Made by a program: the position numbers and the translations under genes. The notes below the pieces were generated by a model, which saw only the letters and a list, made by a program, of their open reading frames with translations, was not told the DNA's origin and searched no databases. A DNA stretch of 64,000 bases from Pseudomonadota bacterium (GTDB lineage Bacteria; Pseudomonadota; Alphaproteobacteria; Sphingomonadales; Sphingomonadaceae): positions 1 to 64,000 of the forward strand of contig JAEXFD010000064.1 of the NCBI GenBank assembly GCA_023400405.1, read 5' to 3'. Of the stretch, positions 8,935-16,142 are shown one piece after another (within the stretch, counting starts at the first letter, position 1; each line of letters opens with the position of its first letter).

Positions 8935-9070
8935 CGGACCATTCCACGGGGGTCCGCAAAAGACCACTGGTCTCGACTTTTTCCTCCTGATTACCGATGC
9001 TTAGCAGACCGGTTCGGCCTCGGCCGTCCGTGCCCGTCCATGTCCATCCAGCGAATTGGAGGGCCCTGAG

Positions 9071-9100
9071 CGTGGTACGCGAGGTCGAAAAACGTGGTAC
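9071..9100 (+). promoter_or_regulatory. Candidate integrase arm-binding repeats
   Basis: The octamer CGTGGTAC occurs at 9071-9078 and 9093-9100, 22 nt apart, just before the integrase gene. It occurs again at 46481-46488, about 70 nt inside the right attachment site. A shared TTTTCAGG also lies next to the octamer at both ends. This placement suggests arm-type integrase sites; there is no direct proof. Confidence 0.4.
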
Positions 9101-9117
9101 TTTTCAGGAGACCAACA

Positions 9118-10461
9118 TTGCTGACCGATGCGAAGGTTCGCGCCGCCAAGCCGCGCCCTAAACCTTACAAACTCACCGACGCCGGCCGACTCTACCTGCT
9201 GGTCACGCCTAGCGGTGGCAAGCTGTGGCGCTGGAACTACGAATATGACGGCAAACAGAAGAGCATGGCGTTCGGAGCCTATCCGCGCGTCTCGCTGGCA
9301 GACGCCCGCGAAAAACGGGACGAAGCCTGGTCGATGCTATGCGAAGGGCAGGATCCCAATGTCGCGAAACGGCTGAAGATTGAGGCAAACCTCGAAGCTG
9401 GACGCCAGACGTTCGAGCGTGTGGCTCGCGAGTGGTATGGAAACGCCAAAGCGCAATGGGCGACGATCCATGCGAGCGACGTCATCCGCAGCCTGGAGCG
9501 CGACGTCTTTCCGACGATCGGCTCTTTGCCGATCGCGCAACTCACGCCGCCGCTCATCCTCGGCGTTCTGCGAGAGATCGAGACACGGGGCGCGATCGAG
9601 ACGGCAAAGCGCGTGCGACAGCGCATCTCAGCGGTGTTCGTCTACGCCATCGCCCAAGGCATCGCGGCGACCGATCCTGCCGAAAAACTGGGCGCGGTAC
9701 TCAAACCGCTGCGAAAGGGCCGGCAGCCAGCGATCACCGAGATTGTGCCACTGCGCAAGATGATCCTGGCAGCCGAGGAGGACAATGCGCGGCCGATCAC
9801 CCGACTCGGCCTCCGGATGCTGGCGCTCACCGCCGTCAGGCCAAGCGAATTGCGCGGGGCTGAGTGGGCTGAATTCGAGGATCTTGATGGAAAACTGCCG
9901 CTCTGGCGCATACCCTCGGCCCGAATGAAGGGAGACCTAGATCGGAAGGAGGAGATTAACGGCGATCATCTCGTCCCCCTCACGCCGCAAGCGCTCGCTG
10001 TACTGAGAGCGATCTGGCCGCTGACCGGCGGCGGACCGCTGGTCTTTCCGAGCAACCGGCATGCACATCGCCCGATGAGCGAGAACGCGATCGGCTATCT
10101 GCTGAACCGTGCCGGTTACCACGGGCATCACGTGCCGCACGGATTTCGAGCGGCCTTCTCGACGATCATGAACGAGTGGGCGGAGCGAAATGGCGATCCG
10201 CATGACCGCAAGATAATCGACCTAATGCTCGCCCATGTGCCCAAGGACAAGGTGGAGGGCGTCTACAACCGCGCGGCCTATATGCCACGTCGGCGAGAGC
10301 TGGCGGAGATCTGGGCCAAAATGCTGAGCGAAGGCCTGCCCGATCCCGTGGCTCTAATCGATCGACCCGTGAAAGAAATCGGCTTGCGCTCGCGCAGGAG
10401 ACTGCCCTCGCCCGTCGAGCCCGACTTTCGTTTCCCGGTTCGGCGCTGTGCTAGCCCCTGA
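9118..10461 (+). CDS. P4-type tyrosine integrase of the island
   Basis: This site-specific recombinase should integrate and excise the island at tRNA-Ser. The protein (447 residues) has an N-terminal DUF4102 arm-binding domain (KLTDAGRLYLLVTPSGGKLW), a core-binding domain and the catalytic domain. The catalytic domain has Arg in LTAVRPSELRGAEW, HGFR, His in LAHVPKD and the nucleophile Tyr in VEGVYNRAAY, so it looks intact. The TTG at 9118 was chosen because CAGGAG lies 7 nt upstream; an in-frame GTG eight codons earlier has no ribosome site. Confidence 0.93.
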   Translation: MLTDAKVRAAKPRPKPYKLTDAGRLYLLVTPSGGKLWRWNYEYDGKQKSMAFGAYPRVSLADAREKRDEAWSMLCEGQDPNVAKRLKIEANLEAGRQTFERVAREWYGNAKAQWATIHASDVIRSLERDVFPTIGSLPIAQLTPPLILGVLREIETRGAIETAKRVRQRISAVFVYAIAQGIAATDPAEKLGAVLKPLRKGRQPAITEIVPLRKMILAAEEDNARPITRLGLRMLALTAVRPSELRGAEWAEFEDLDGKLPLWRIPSARMKGDLDRKEEINGDHLVPLTPQALAVLRAIWPLTGGGPLVFPSNRHAHRPMSENAIGYLLNRAGYHGHHVPHGFRAAFSTIMNEWAERNGDPHDRKIIDLMLAHVPKDKVEGVYNRAAYMPRRRELAEIWAKMLSEGLPDPVALIDRPVKEIGLRSRRRLPSPVEPDFRFPVRRCASP

Positions 10462-10536
10462 AGTTAGCGAAGCGGCTGGAGGAATAGACCACCTGCCTCG
10501 AGGCTGGATACTGCCGCGCCTCGTATCGGAGAGTCT

Positions 10537-10776
10537 ATGGAAGCGGACGACGAAGGCGGAGAGGCATGGGCCGACATTCTGGCGCGTTGCAGCCAGGGAG
10601 GTCGGGTGGTGGACGAACTGCACCGGGCGGAAGAAGCCGTTCTCACCATTCAGAACCGGATATTGGCTGCGATCGAAGCGAAACGCGGCTACGCCAAAGA
10701 TTATGAGGCTTTCGAAGCGGCTCTTGCCGAGGTCGATCGAATGCGCCGGAAGGTCTACCGGCTGGCGCGGCAATGA
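10537..10776 (+). CDS. Small hypothetical protein, possibly helical
   Basis: A 79-residue acidic protein that should be almost entirely alpha-helical, with heptad-like spacing in residues 25-75. I do not recognise it. GGAGAG 4 nt upstream of the ATG supports translation. It lies between the integrase and a one-helix membrane protein gene that begins 12 nt after its stop, suggesting an operon of two. Confidence 0.55.
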   Translation: MEADDEGGEAWADILARCSQGGRVVDELHRAEEAVLTIQNRILAAIEAKRGYAKDYEAFEAALAEVDRMRRKVYRLARQ

Positions 10777-10788
10777 AGGGCGAAGCGC

Positions 10789-11283
10789 ATGGCATTTGAA
10801 ATCGCAACTGCGCTCATCGGCCTTGGCGGTGCGGTGATAGGCGGCGCAATATCGAGTACGACCACATTGCTGATTTCCCGCAGCGAGCGGGAGAAGTACC
10901 GGCGCGAGCGTTCGTGGGATTTGAGGCGGGAAGCCTACACCGTGATCATCGGGGCGCTCGACCGCGCCCGTGCCATCACACTGTATATCGATGATGGGTA
11001 TGACGACGATCCCCATGCCTGGCACGGCAGCGATGAAGATCGCAAAGCGCAGGCTCAGATGATCGAGCACTTTCACGCGGCGCGGGGCGCTTTCCATGCC
11101 CACAAGCTGATGCTGTCAAAAGCCTTCGTTGCCAAATACAACGAAATGAACGAGAGCCTCGGTGAGGCGGACAACCCCAACCTCGTGCCGCCGGAAAGCG
11201 CCGAGATCGCGGCTCGTATCATGCAGCGGATCGTGCCGGAAATGGAAGAGCTGGCTATGCGGGAATTGGGCGTCGCCTCATAG
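10789..11283 (+). CDS. Hypothetical protein with N-terminal membrane helix
   Basis: This 164-residue protein has a glycine-rich membrane helix at about residues 5-28, then a charged, helical cytoplasmic domain beginning SEREKYRRERSWDLRREAY. Such one-helix anchors with an arginine/glutamate-rich coil are common among uncharacterised phage and island proteins. Function is unknown. It follows the small helical protein gene closely and converges with the DUF4238 gene, 12 nt away. Confidence 0.65.
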   Translation: MAFEIATALIGLGGAVIGGAISSTTTLLISRSEREKYRRERSWDLRREAYTVIIGALDRARAITLYIDDGYDDDPHAWHGSDEDRKAQAQMIEHFHAARGAFHAHKLMLSKAFVAKYNEMNESLGEADNPNLVPPESAEIAARIMQRIVPEMEELAMRELGVAS

Positions 11284-11295
11284 CGCTACGCTCTT

Positions 11296-12327
11296 CTAGG
11301 CCGCCTTCATCCGCCGTCCACGTCGCAGGTGAGGGTTTTCGCGATTGACGCGACGCGCCAGATCGAAATCGCCGTCCCGGCTGATGACATACCGATAAGC
11401 CCCGCTTGTTTGCAGCGAGTTATAGTAGTCCATGTTTGCGGACGAGGAACTGACCGGTCGCCCTTCCGCTGAGAGGCACAAAAGCTCTTCCTGTGGCTGA
11501 GCCTTTACCGCAAATTCTTCCAGAACCTGCCGCATACCGGTTGCATCGAGTTCGCCGCGCATCACACGCTGCAAGGCCTCGGCTTCGCACTTCCGCTTCG
11601 CGTTGGGCAAGCCTTCGCGGATTTCGCTAAGATGAGAGGGACACCATGCGCACAACAGCAGGTCGGCGCTGAGCGGCATGTAAATCTCGATGCCGTCAAC
11701 CGCGAGGCCGATATTGCCGTAGGGGCCGAAATCGCGCGAATTGGCGAGCACCACCGGATTGTCGCCAAGATAGAAACTGGTTCCGGGTGCCGCCTCCATC
11801 AGCAGAAAGTCCTTCAAGCCGATAATTTGCGACACCTCGCCAATACGGCTCTGAATGCTTGTCAGATGTTCGCGCTTCAGACTGTCTTCTGTTGCGGGCT
11901 GCCAGTCCTCCCAGCCCTGCATATCCTGCATCCGCCCGCCGGACCCTTCGACCAGCTTGACGACCTCTTCTTCCATCGCGAGCCACTGGTCGCGGTTCGC
12001 TTTGGTACGCAGGAATTGAAATGCAAGGAAGACGGCGAGCGCCGCCTTTTGCTCCGGGGTGCCGTTTAAACGGCGCTCTGCAATGACCTCACGATACGCC
12101 GGAAGCACCTGTTCTTCCGCGCCGCAGGCGACTGGCTCGAACGAGGCGATATAGTCGTCATCGAAGGCGAATTCATTAAACCGCCGTTCCGCCATGATGT
12201 TCTTAATCGAGGTAACGAAGGAACGGTCGTCGTGCTTGTCATAGACGTTCACGCGCTCATTCGCTGCGTCCGCCAGAAACTGACGAAGCACGAATTTAGG
12301 GACGTAATGCTGGTTTTGGGCGGCCAC
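11296..12327 (-). CDS. DUF4238 family protein
   Basis: The 343-residue protein opens with NQHYVPKFVLRQFL, the hallmark of DUF4238, and keeps the family's later NPVVLAN segment. The family is widespread, usually carried on mobile elements and often close to defence genes; its biochemical activity is not established. No membrane segment or signal peptide is visible. It is preceded, on the same strand and 78 nt away, by a HEPN-like protein gene, so the two may form a unit. Confidence 0.8.
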   Translation of the reverse strand: MAAQNQHYVPKFVLRQFLADAANERVNVYDKHDDRSFVTSIKNIMAERRFNEFAFDDDYIASFEPVACGAEEQVLPAYREVIAERRLNGTPEQKAALAVFLAFQFLRTKANRDQWLAMEEEVVKLVEGSGGRMQDMQGWEDWQPATEDSLKREHLTSIQSRIGEVSQIIGLKDFLLMEAAPGTSFYLGDNPVVLANSRDFGPYGNIGLAVDGIEIYMPLSADLLLCAWCPSHLSEIREGLPNAKRKCEAEALQRVMRGELDATGMRQVLEEFAVKAQPQEELLCLSAEGRPVSSSSANMDYYNSLQTSGAYRYVISRDGDFDLARRVNRENPHLRRGRRMKAA

Positions 12328-12405
12328 GCCGCCCTAATAGCCAAAGGGTGTCTGCGGTTCGAGTTTTATCCCGCCGGGCCGCTGCGGCCCCGAAAATAGC
12401 AGCGT

Positions 12406-13302
12406 CTACAAACGAAGGCCGTGACGCTGTCGTGTGTTGGTCTTTGATGTCAGATAGCCGGTATCGGTCACGCCGATCAGCGCGGCCAGAAACCGGCAGA
12501 TCAATGCTTCCATTTCCAGCGTGAGATTTTGATTTGTATTGATGCCGTGGAGTGCGAACCCGAGCGGCGCACCCATGAACAACGCCTCGTGAATCGCGTC
12601 GTTGCGGATGGCGGCGACCTCGGCTTGCCCAGTGCCAGCCGCTGAAGCCCAGTCCGGTATCGGCATCCCAAACTGGTTGCACATCCATTCAATGCGCTTC
12701 GCATGGGGAACGTGCGTTGTCGGCTTCATAATCGCGAAACAAGCGTCGAGCGCCGCATACAGATATATGAAGCGCTCGAATTGTAGGCCTGGCGGATAAT
12801 GGGCCAGATAGAGAGCGTGCACCGCTGCCGCCCATCGCTGGCATTGCTCAGGCGTCGCGGTGTTGCGCCTCCAATAATCTTCGGCGAGCGCGACGCCATT
12901 TGGCAACCCTTGCCCGAGCAGCACGAAATCGACGAGCTTACCTGATTTGATGGGCGTTGCATCCAGAAACCCGGCTTCAGCCGCCGTCACGCGCATTCCG
13001 AGAAAGAAAGACAGCGCCCAGACATGAAAGTTGACATGCTCCGGTCCATCCGCCGCCCCGTGCTCGATGCGGTGCGTTTTCGGTAAGCCGAACACCCGTG
13101 CCGGATAAGGGCGCTCGCTGATACTGCCCCAATTGCTGATGAACTGAGGCCCCGGGTAAATCCATTCGCCATCGACCTCAGCCGACGCCTCGATATCGGC
13201 GACGGTCTGCTCAAGTTCGGGTAACGTGCTCACGGTGACGCGGCCGACCGTGAAATTGAGCGAATGCGGATAGTAGCCGAACTCGGCGTCCAGATGTGCC
13301 AT
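12406..13302 (-). CDS. HEPN-like (ApeA/Apea-type) protein
   Basis: The C-terminal half of this 298-residue protein looks like a HEPN helical bundle. FERFIYLYAALDACFA is followed by the RNase-type motif R233-N-D-A-I-H238 and a final EMEALICRFLAALIG helix. HEPN proteins with the R-x4-H motif are often RNases in toxin or abortive-infection systems. The N-terminal about 100 residues are unassigned. AGAGGA upstream of the ATG supports the start. The assignment rests on motif reading only. Confidence 0.6.
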   Translation of the reverse strand: MAHLDAEFGYYPHSLNFTVGRVTVSTLPELEQTVADIEASAEVDGEWIYPGPQFISNWGSISERPYPARVFGLPKTHRIEHGAADGPEHVNFHVWALSFFLGMRVTAAEAGFLDATPIKSGKLVDFVLLGQGLPNGVALAEDYWRRNTATPEQCQRWAAAVHALYLAHYPPGLQFERFIYLYAALDACFAIMKPTTHVPHAKRIEWMCNQFGMPIPDWASAAGTGQAEVAAIRNDAIHEALFMGAPLGFALHGINTNQNLTLEMEALICRFLAALIGVTDTGYLTSKTNTRQRHGLRL

Positions 13303-13711
13303 AGAATCCTCTCGCGCTATCCTATCAGAACCGGATCGCTGGAGGCAGGAGCAGTTATCGAACCGTGCGTTCTAGCTTTATCCTCATAGGCTGAATTGGT
13401 GCGGCAGATTGAGATAGTGCAGATCGCAAGATGTGCGTGGTAGTACCAAGCGATCTTGGCAGGGAGACGCTGCGCTCTCCCGTACACCCTCTAGCTATGG
13501 CGCCTCATCGGCATCGAGCCGGATCGGCGCCATCGGGGAAACTTCCGCTTTTCCCAAAACCCATCGACCAACCGTGCGCCGGTTGGATGCGCGGCAGGAC
13601 TTGGAGACATGCCTCTCCACCCTGCATCTGAACCATGCAATAGAAGCAGGCTGCGGCTTGTGCATGAACATCGTTCGCGTACGAACACGCCAGCCCCTTG
13701 AAGGTCAGAGA
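13303..13711. other. Intergenic stretch without a recognised gene
   Basis: This 409-nt stretch lies between the divergently oriented HEPN-like gene and the small protein gene at 13712. Open frames here (including an extension of the 13712 gene upstream to 13433) have no ribosome site and no recognisable sequence. It probably holds the two promoters; I see no repeats or hairpins of note. Confidence 0.5.
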
Positions 13712-13987
13712 ATGACAAGCATTCGAATTTTGGATCGCGAGCCGGACGGAAAGATTTTCGACGGCGGCGTCGATTTCGGGCCGGAGAATTTCGCCGGTCA
13801 GGTTCCGGCTGTCGGCGATACGATTCTCAATCCCGGGATCTTGCAGGGGCAAGACCGCAATCTGCCACAAAACCGGCATAGATGGACGGTCGTTGGCCGG
13901 GTCTTCAATCCGCGTGACAATGAAGATTATGTGTCGCTGATTGTGGAGAGCCGCGACGGGAATCTCGCTGACGAAGCGTTTCTGTAG
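13712..13987 (+). CDS. Hypothetical protein
   Basis: A 91-residue protein beginning MTSIRILDREPDGKIFDGG, probably a small beta-rich fold given its alternating hydrophobic pattern (RWTVVGRVF, DYVSLIVE). Family unknown. The frame is open much further upstream, but the ATG at 13712 is the first that gives a protein-like sequence. The ribosome site is weak. It is followed 16 nt later by another small gene, suggesting a two-gene operon. Confidence 0.6.
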   Translation: MTSIRILDREPDGKIFDGGVDFGPENFAGQVPAVGDTILNPGILQGQDRNLPQNRHRWTVVGRVFNPRDNEDYVSLIVESRDGNLADEAFL

Positions 13988-14003
13988 GATCGAGGAACTG
14001 GGC

Positions 14004-14414
14004 ATGACGGAACGGGAGAAACTTCTTCGGGATATCGAAACGCTGCGAGAGTCGGTGCGGCTTTCATTCGTGGAGCTTGGCTCGGCATATACGCCCGGCG
14101 AGCGCAAAAAACTGATCGACCATATTCGTATTCTGCAAGGCGAACTCGGCAATCTGCTTGCTCAGGCCGAGACGCTCGGCACAGTGTCGCAAATGCCACC
14201 CTTCAACATCGGCGACAGAGTCCGACATGCCAAGTTCGGTCCCGGCTCCGTTACGGCGACCCCGATTGCGATGGTCAGCCCCGACCCGGACAGTGCAGAA
14301 GGAATCCGGGACGCCGGGTGGCGGGTTTCCGTCGAATGGGACGACCCGGAACGAAACGGGTTCGACGTGCTTGACGCCGCTCTCGCCGCTGAATCCGAAC
14401 CAAGCGCTCAGTAG
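14004..14414 (+). CDS. Small protein with helical N-terminus and Tudor-like C-terminus
   Basis: This 136-residue protein has an N-terminal helical hairpin (residues about 1-60) and then IGDRVRHAKFGPGSV plus VSVEWDD. That pattern matches the small SH3/Tudor-like domain found at the C-terminus of UvrD/PcrA-type helicases and in several stand-alone DNA- or RNA-associated proteins. GAGGAA upstream supports the ATG. Role unknown; it is likely co-expressed with the preceding small gene. Confidence 0.6.
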   Translation: MTEREKLLRDIETLRESVRLSFVELGSAYTPGERKKLIDHIRILQGELGNLLAQAETLGTVSQMPPFNIGDRVRHAKFGPGSVTATPIAMVSPDPDSAEGIRDAGWRVSVEWDDPERNGFDVLDAALAAESEPSAQ

Positions 14415-14436
14415 AGGCCGCCCGCCGATACCCTAC

Positions 14437-15309
14437 CTATGCAGTCACGCTGGCACTTGGCGGCCAACTGACCGAATGGCTACCCAACATCCGGTATGTC
14501 GTTTTGATCTGAGCTATCCGTTCGTTGATCGCGGCAAGCGGGACGAGCGCCACGTCGCCGGAGAGATAAGCATCTATGTGGCGCATCATCTGAATCGCCA
14601 GAATCTCTTCCAGAAGATCGCTGAATAGTATCGGGAACTGCTGGGCGCGCATCGCCGTCTCGACATAGAGGCCGTGGGTCGGCGTGACCCGGATAAACTC
14701 GAGGCCGCGCATCGTGCCGTTGTCGTTTTCCCCAACCCACCCCGATGACGCGCAATCCTGTATCCTTCCGCGCTTGTGAAGGCTGCGCATCTGCTGTCGG
14801 TAGCCCTGGCTCAACCAGAGTGGATGGACGTACTTGCCGTCCTTCATCGTCATGAGGCTGAATGGATCGAACGGCTCGTCATACGGAATCTGGCCGCTCT
14901 CCTGCGCTTCGTAGAAGCCGCACTGCATCTCGTAGGTTTCCATGATCCACGCCAGAAGGGTGAGGTCGCCGAAATCCTTGGTGATGTGACGGCTGTTGAC
15001 CCGCAGGATCGGCAAGCCGGCCAGCTCGCAAAGCCGGTTCTTCTTCGCATCACGCTCGCGCTGAACGTCGGTGAGATGGGTCGGGCCATCAAACTCGACG
15101 ACATAGAGCGGTTGGTACTCGCGTGAGATCACAAAATCGAAATGGGAGCGAAGGCCGAACGATTTATGGGAATAGTCGATACTCAGCGTGTCGAGGTCGA
15201 TCACATCGGCCAGCCGGACCTTGGGATAGGCCGAAAGGCCGTATCTTGAACCGACCTCTGAAATTTGGTCGAATACGATTTCCTCATAGCGGTTGAGCAG
15301 TCGGAGCAT
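14437..15309 (-). CDS. DUF2726-type PD-(D/E)XK nuclease-like protein
   Basis: The 290-residue protein contains a DUF2726-like core at residues about 55-110: FDFVISREYQPLYVVEFDGP, RERDAKKNRLCELAGLPILR. The spaced D...E-x-D...K pattern fits a PD-(D/E)XK nuclease fold as in restriction-like proteins. The C-terminal two thirds are unassigned. It stands alone, converging with the Tudor-like gene and divergent from the gene at 15399. A role in nucleic-acid cleavage is inferred from the fold only. Confidence 0.65.
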   Translation of the reverse strand: MLRLLNRYEEIVFDQISEVGSRYGLSAYPKVRLADVIDLDTLSIDYSHKSFGLRSHFDFVISREYQPLYVVEFDGPTHLTDVQRERDAKKNRLCELAGLPILRVNSRHITKDFGDLTLLAWIMETYEMQCGFYEAQESGQIPYDEPFDPFSLMTMKDGKYVHPLWLSQGYRQQMRSLHKRGRIQDCASSGWVGENDNGTMRGLEFIRVTPTHGLYVETAMRAQQFPILFSDLLEEILAIQMMRHIDAYLSGDVALVPLAAINERIAQIKTTYRMLGSHSVSWPPSASVTA

Positions 15310-15398
15310 GATGACAGGTTATCATCACCCTGTTTTGGCGGAAATATAAATCGCGATTCGCGATGACGAAGCGCCCATGTTTAGCAGGTTAAAGAATC

Positions 15399-15941
15399 AT
15401 GCCGATCTTCAAAGTCGGAGATGAATACGCCGATATCGACTTTGAGCTTCTGAGCAGGCACCTCCAGCTACTCGACGTTGAAATCGCCGAGATCAATGCC
15501 GCCATAAAGAAATCCGGCAGCCCTGAATCCGATGGCCTTTTGGACTCCGGGGAATATTTCATCGGGAACGGCTTCGTCGCCATTCAGCGCTACCTGACAG
15601 CGACACGCGCGGGTTTGGGCATTCCCCAGTCTATCGCACTCAGCGCACCGCCCATGATCAAAAGCAACGTGCCTCTAGCGGAAGCCCTCAATGCAGGGGC
15701 CAGTTATTGGAAGCACATGGAAGAATGGATCGAGGTCATCAACCGGCCCGAAGAGGAAGACCTCAAGGGCAACGCGCTGCGCACACTTGAGAAGCTCGAA
15801 AAGGTCACGCCATGGGCAGATTATACCTGCTCCAATTTGCTAGCAATTTTAGTGGAGGGCAGCGAATTTGCGTTGTCGCCGCTCCTTTCCGGATTGGCTG
15901 AATGGCGCAACAATTTGATGAGCCTGCGCACAGCGTCCTAG
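15399..15941 (+). CDS. Hypothetical protein
   Basis: A 180-residue, largely helical soluble protein with no family I recognise. Features visible are a short beta-like start (MPIFKVGDEYADIDFELL), a helical middle and no signal peptide or membrane segment. Base composition is lower in GC than the neighbours, in keeping with acquisition. The following 201 nt up to the relaxase stop codon contain no recognisable feature. Confidence 0.6.
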   Translation: MPIFKVGDEYADIDFELLSRHLQLLDVEIAEINAAIKKSGSPESDGLLDSGEYFIGNGFVAIQRYLTATRAGLGIPQSIALSAPPMIKSNVPLAEALNAGASYWKHMEEWIEVINRPEEEDLKGNALRTLEKLEKVTPWADYTCSNLLAILVEGSEFALSPLLSGLAEWRNNLMSLRTAS

Positions 15942-16142
15942 CCACAACCTACTTCTCGCCCGCTGATTACCGTCCGAGGCCGAATGTGCCACGCTGCCGT
16001 GCCGATACGAAGCTGCGATACGGTACAAGCAAGCTTTTCCTCCGTGGCAGCTATTAGCAGCGCAAACTTTGACTGCTTTCAGGATTGAAAAGCGGGCGCC
16101 CCGAACGCCGACAGTTAGGGCGCCTTCCTGCCGTTGGGCGTG

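Noticed and set aside
9094..9117. GTG at 9094 as integrase start
   Set aside because: No ribosome site lies before it, whereas CAGGAG is placed correctly for the TTG at 9118.
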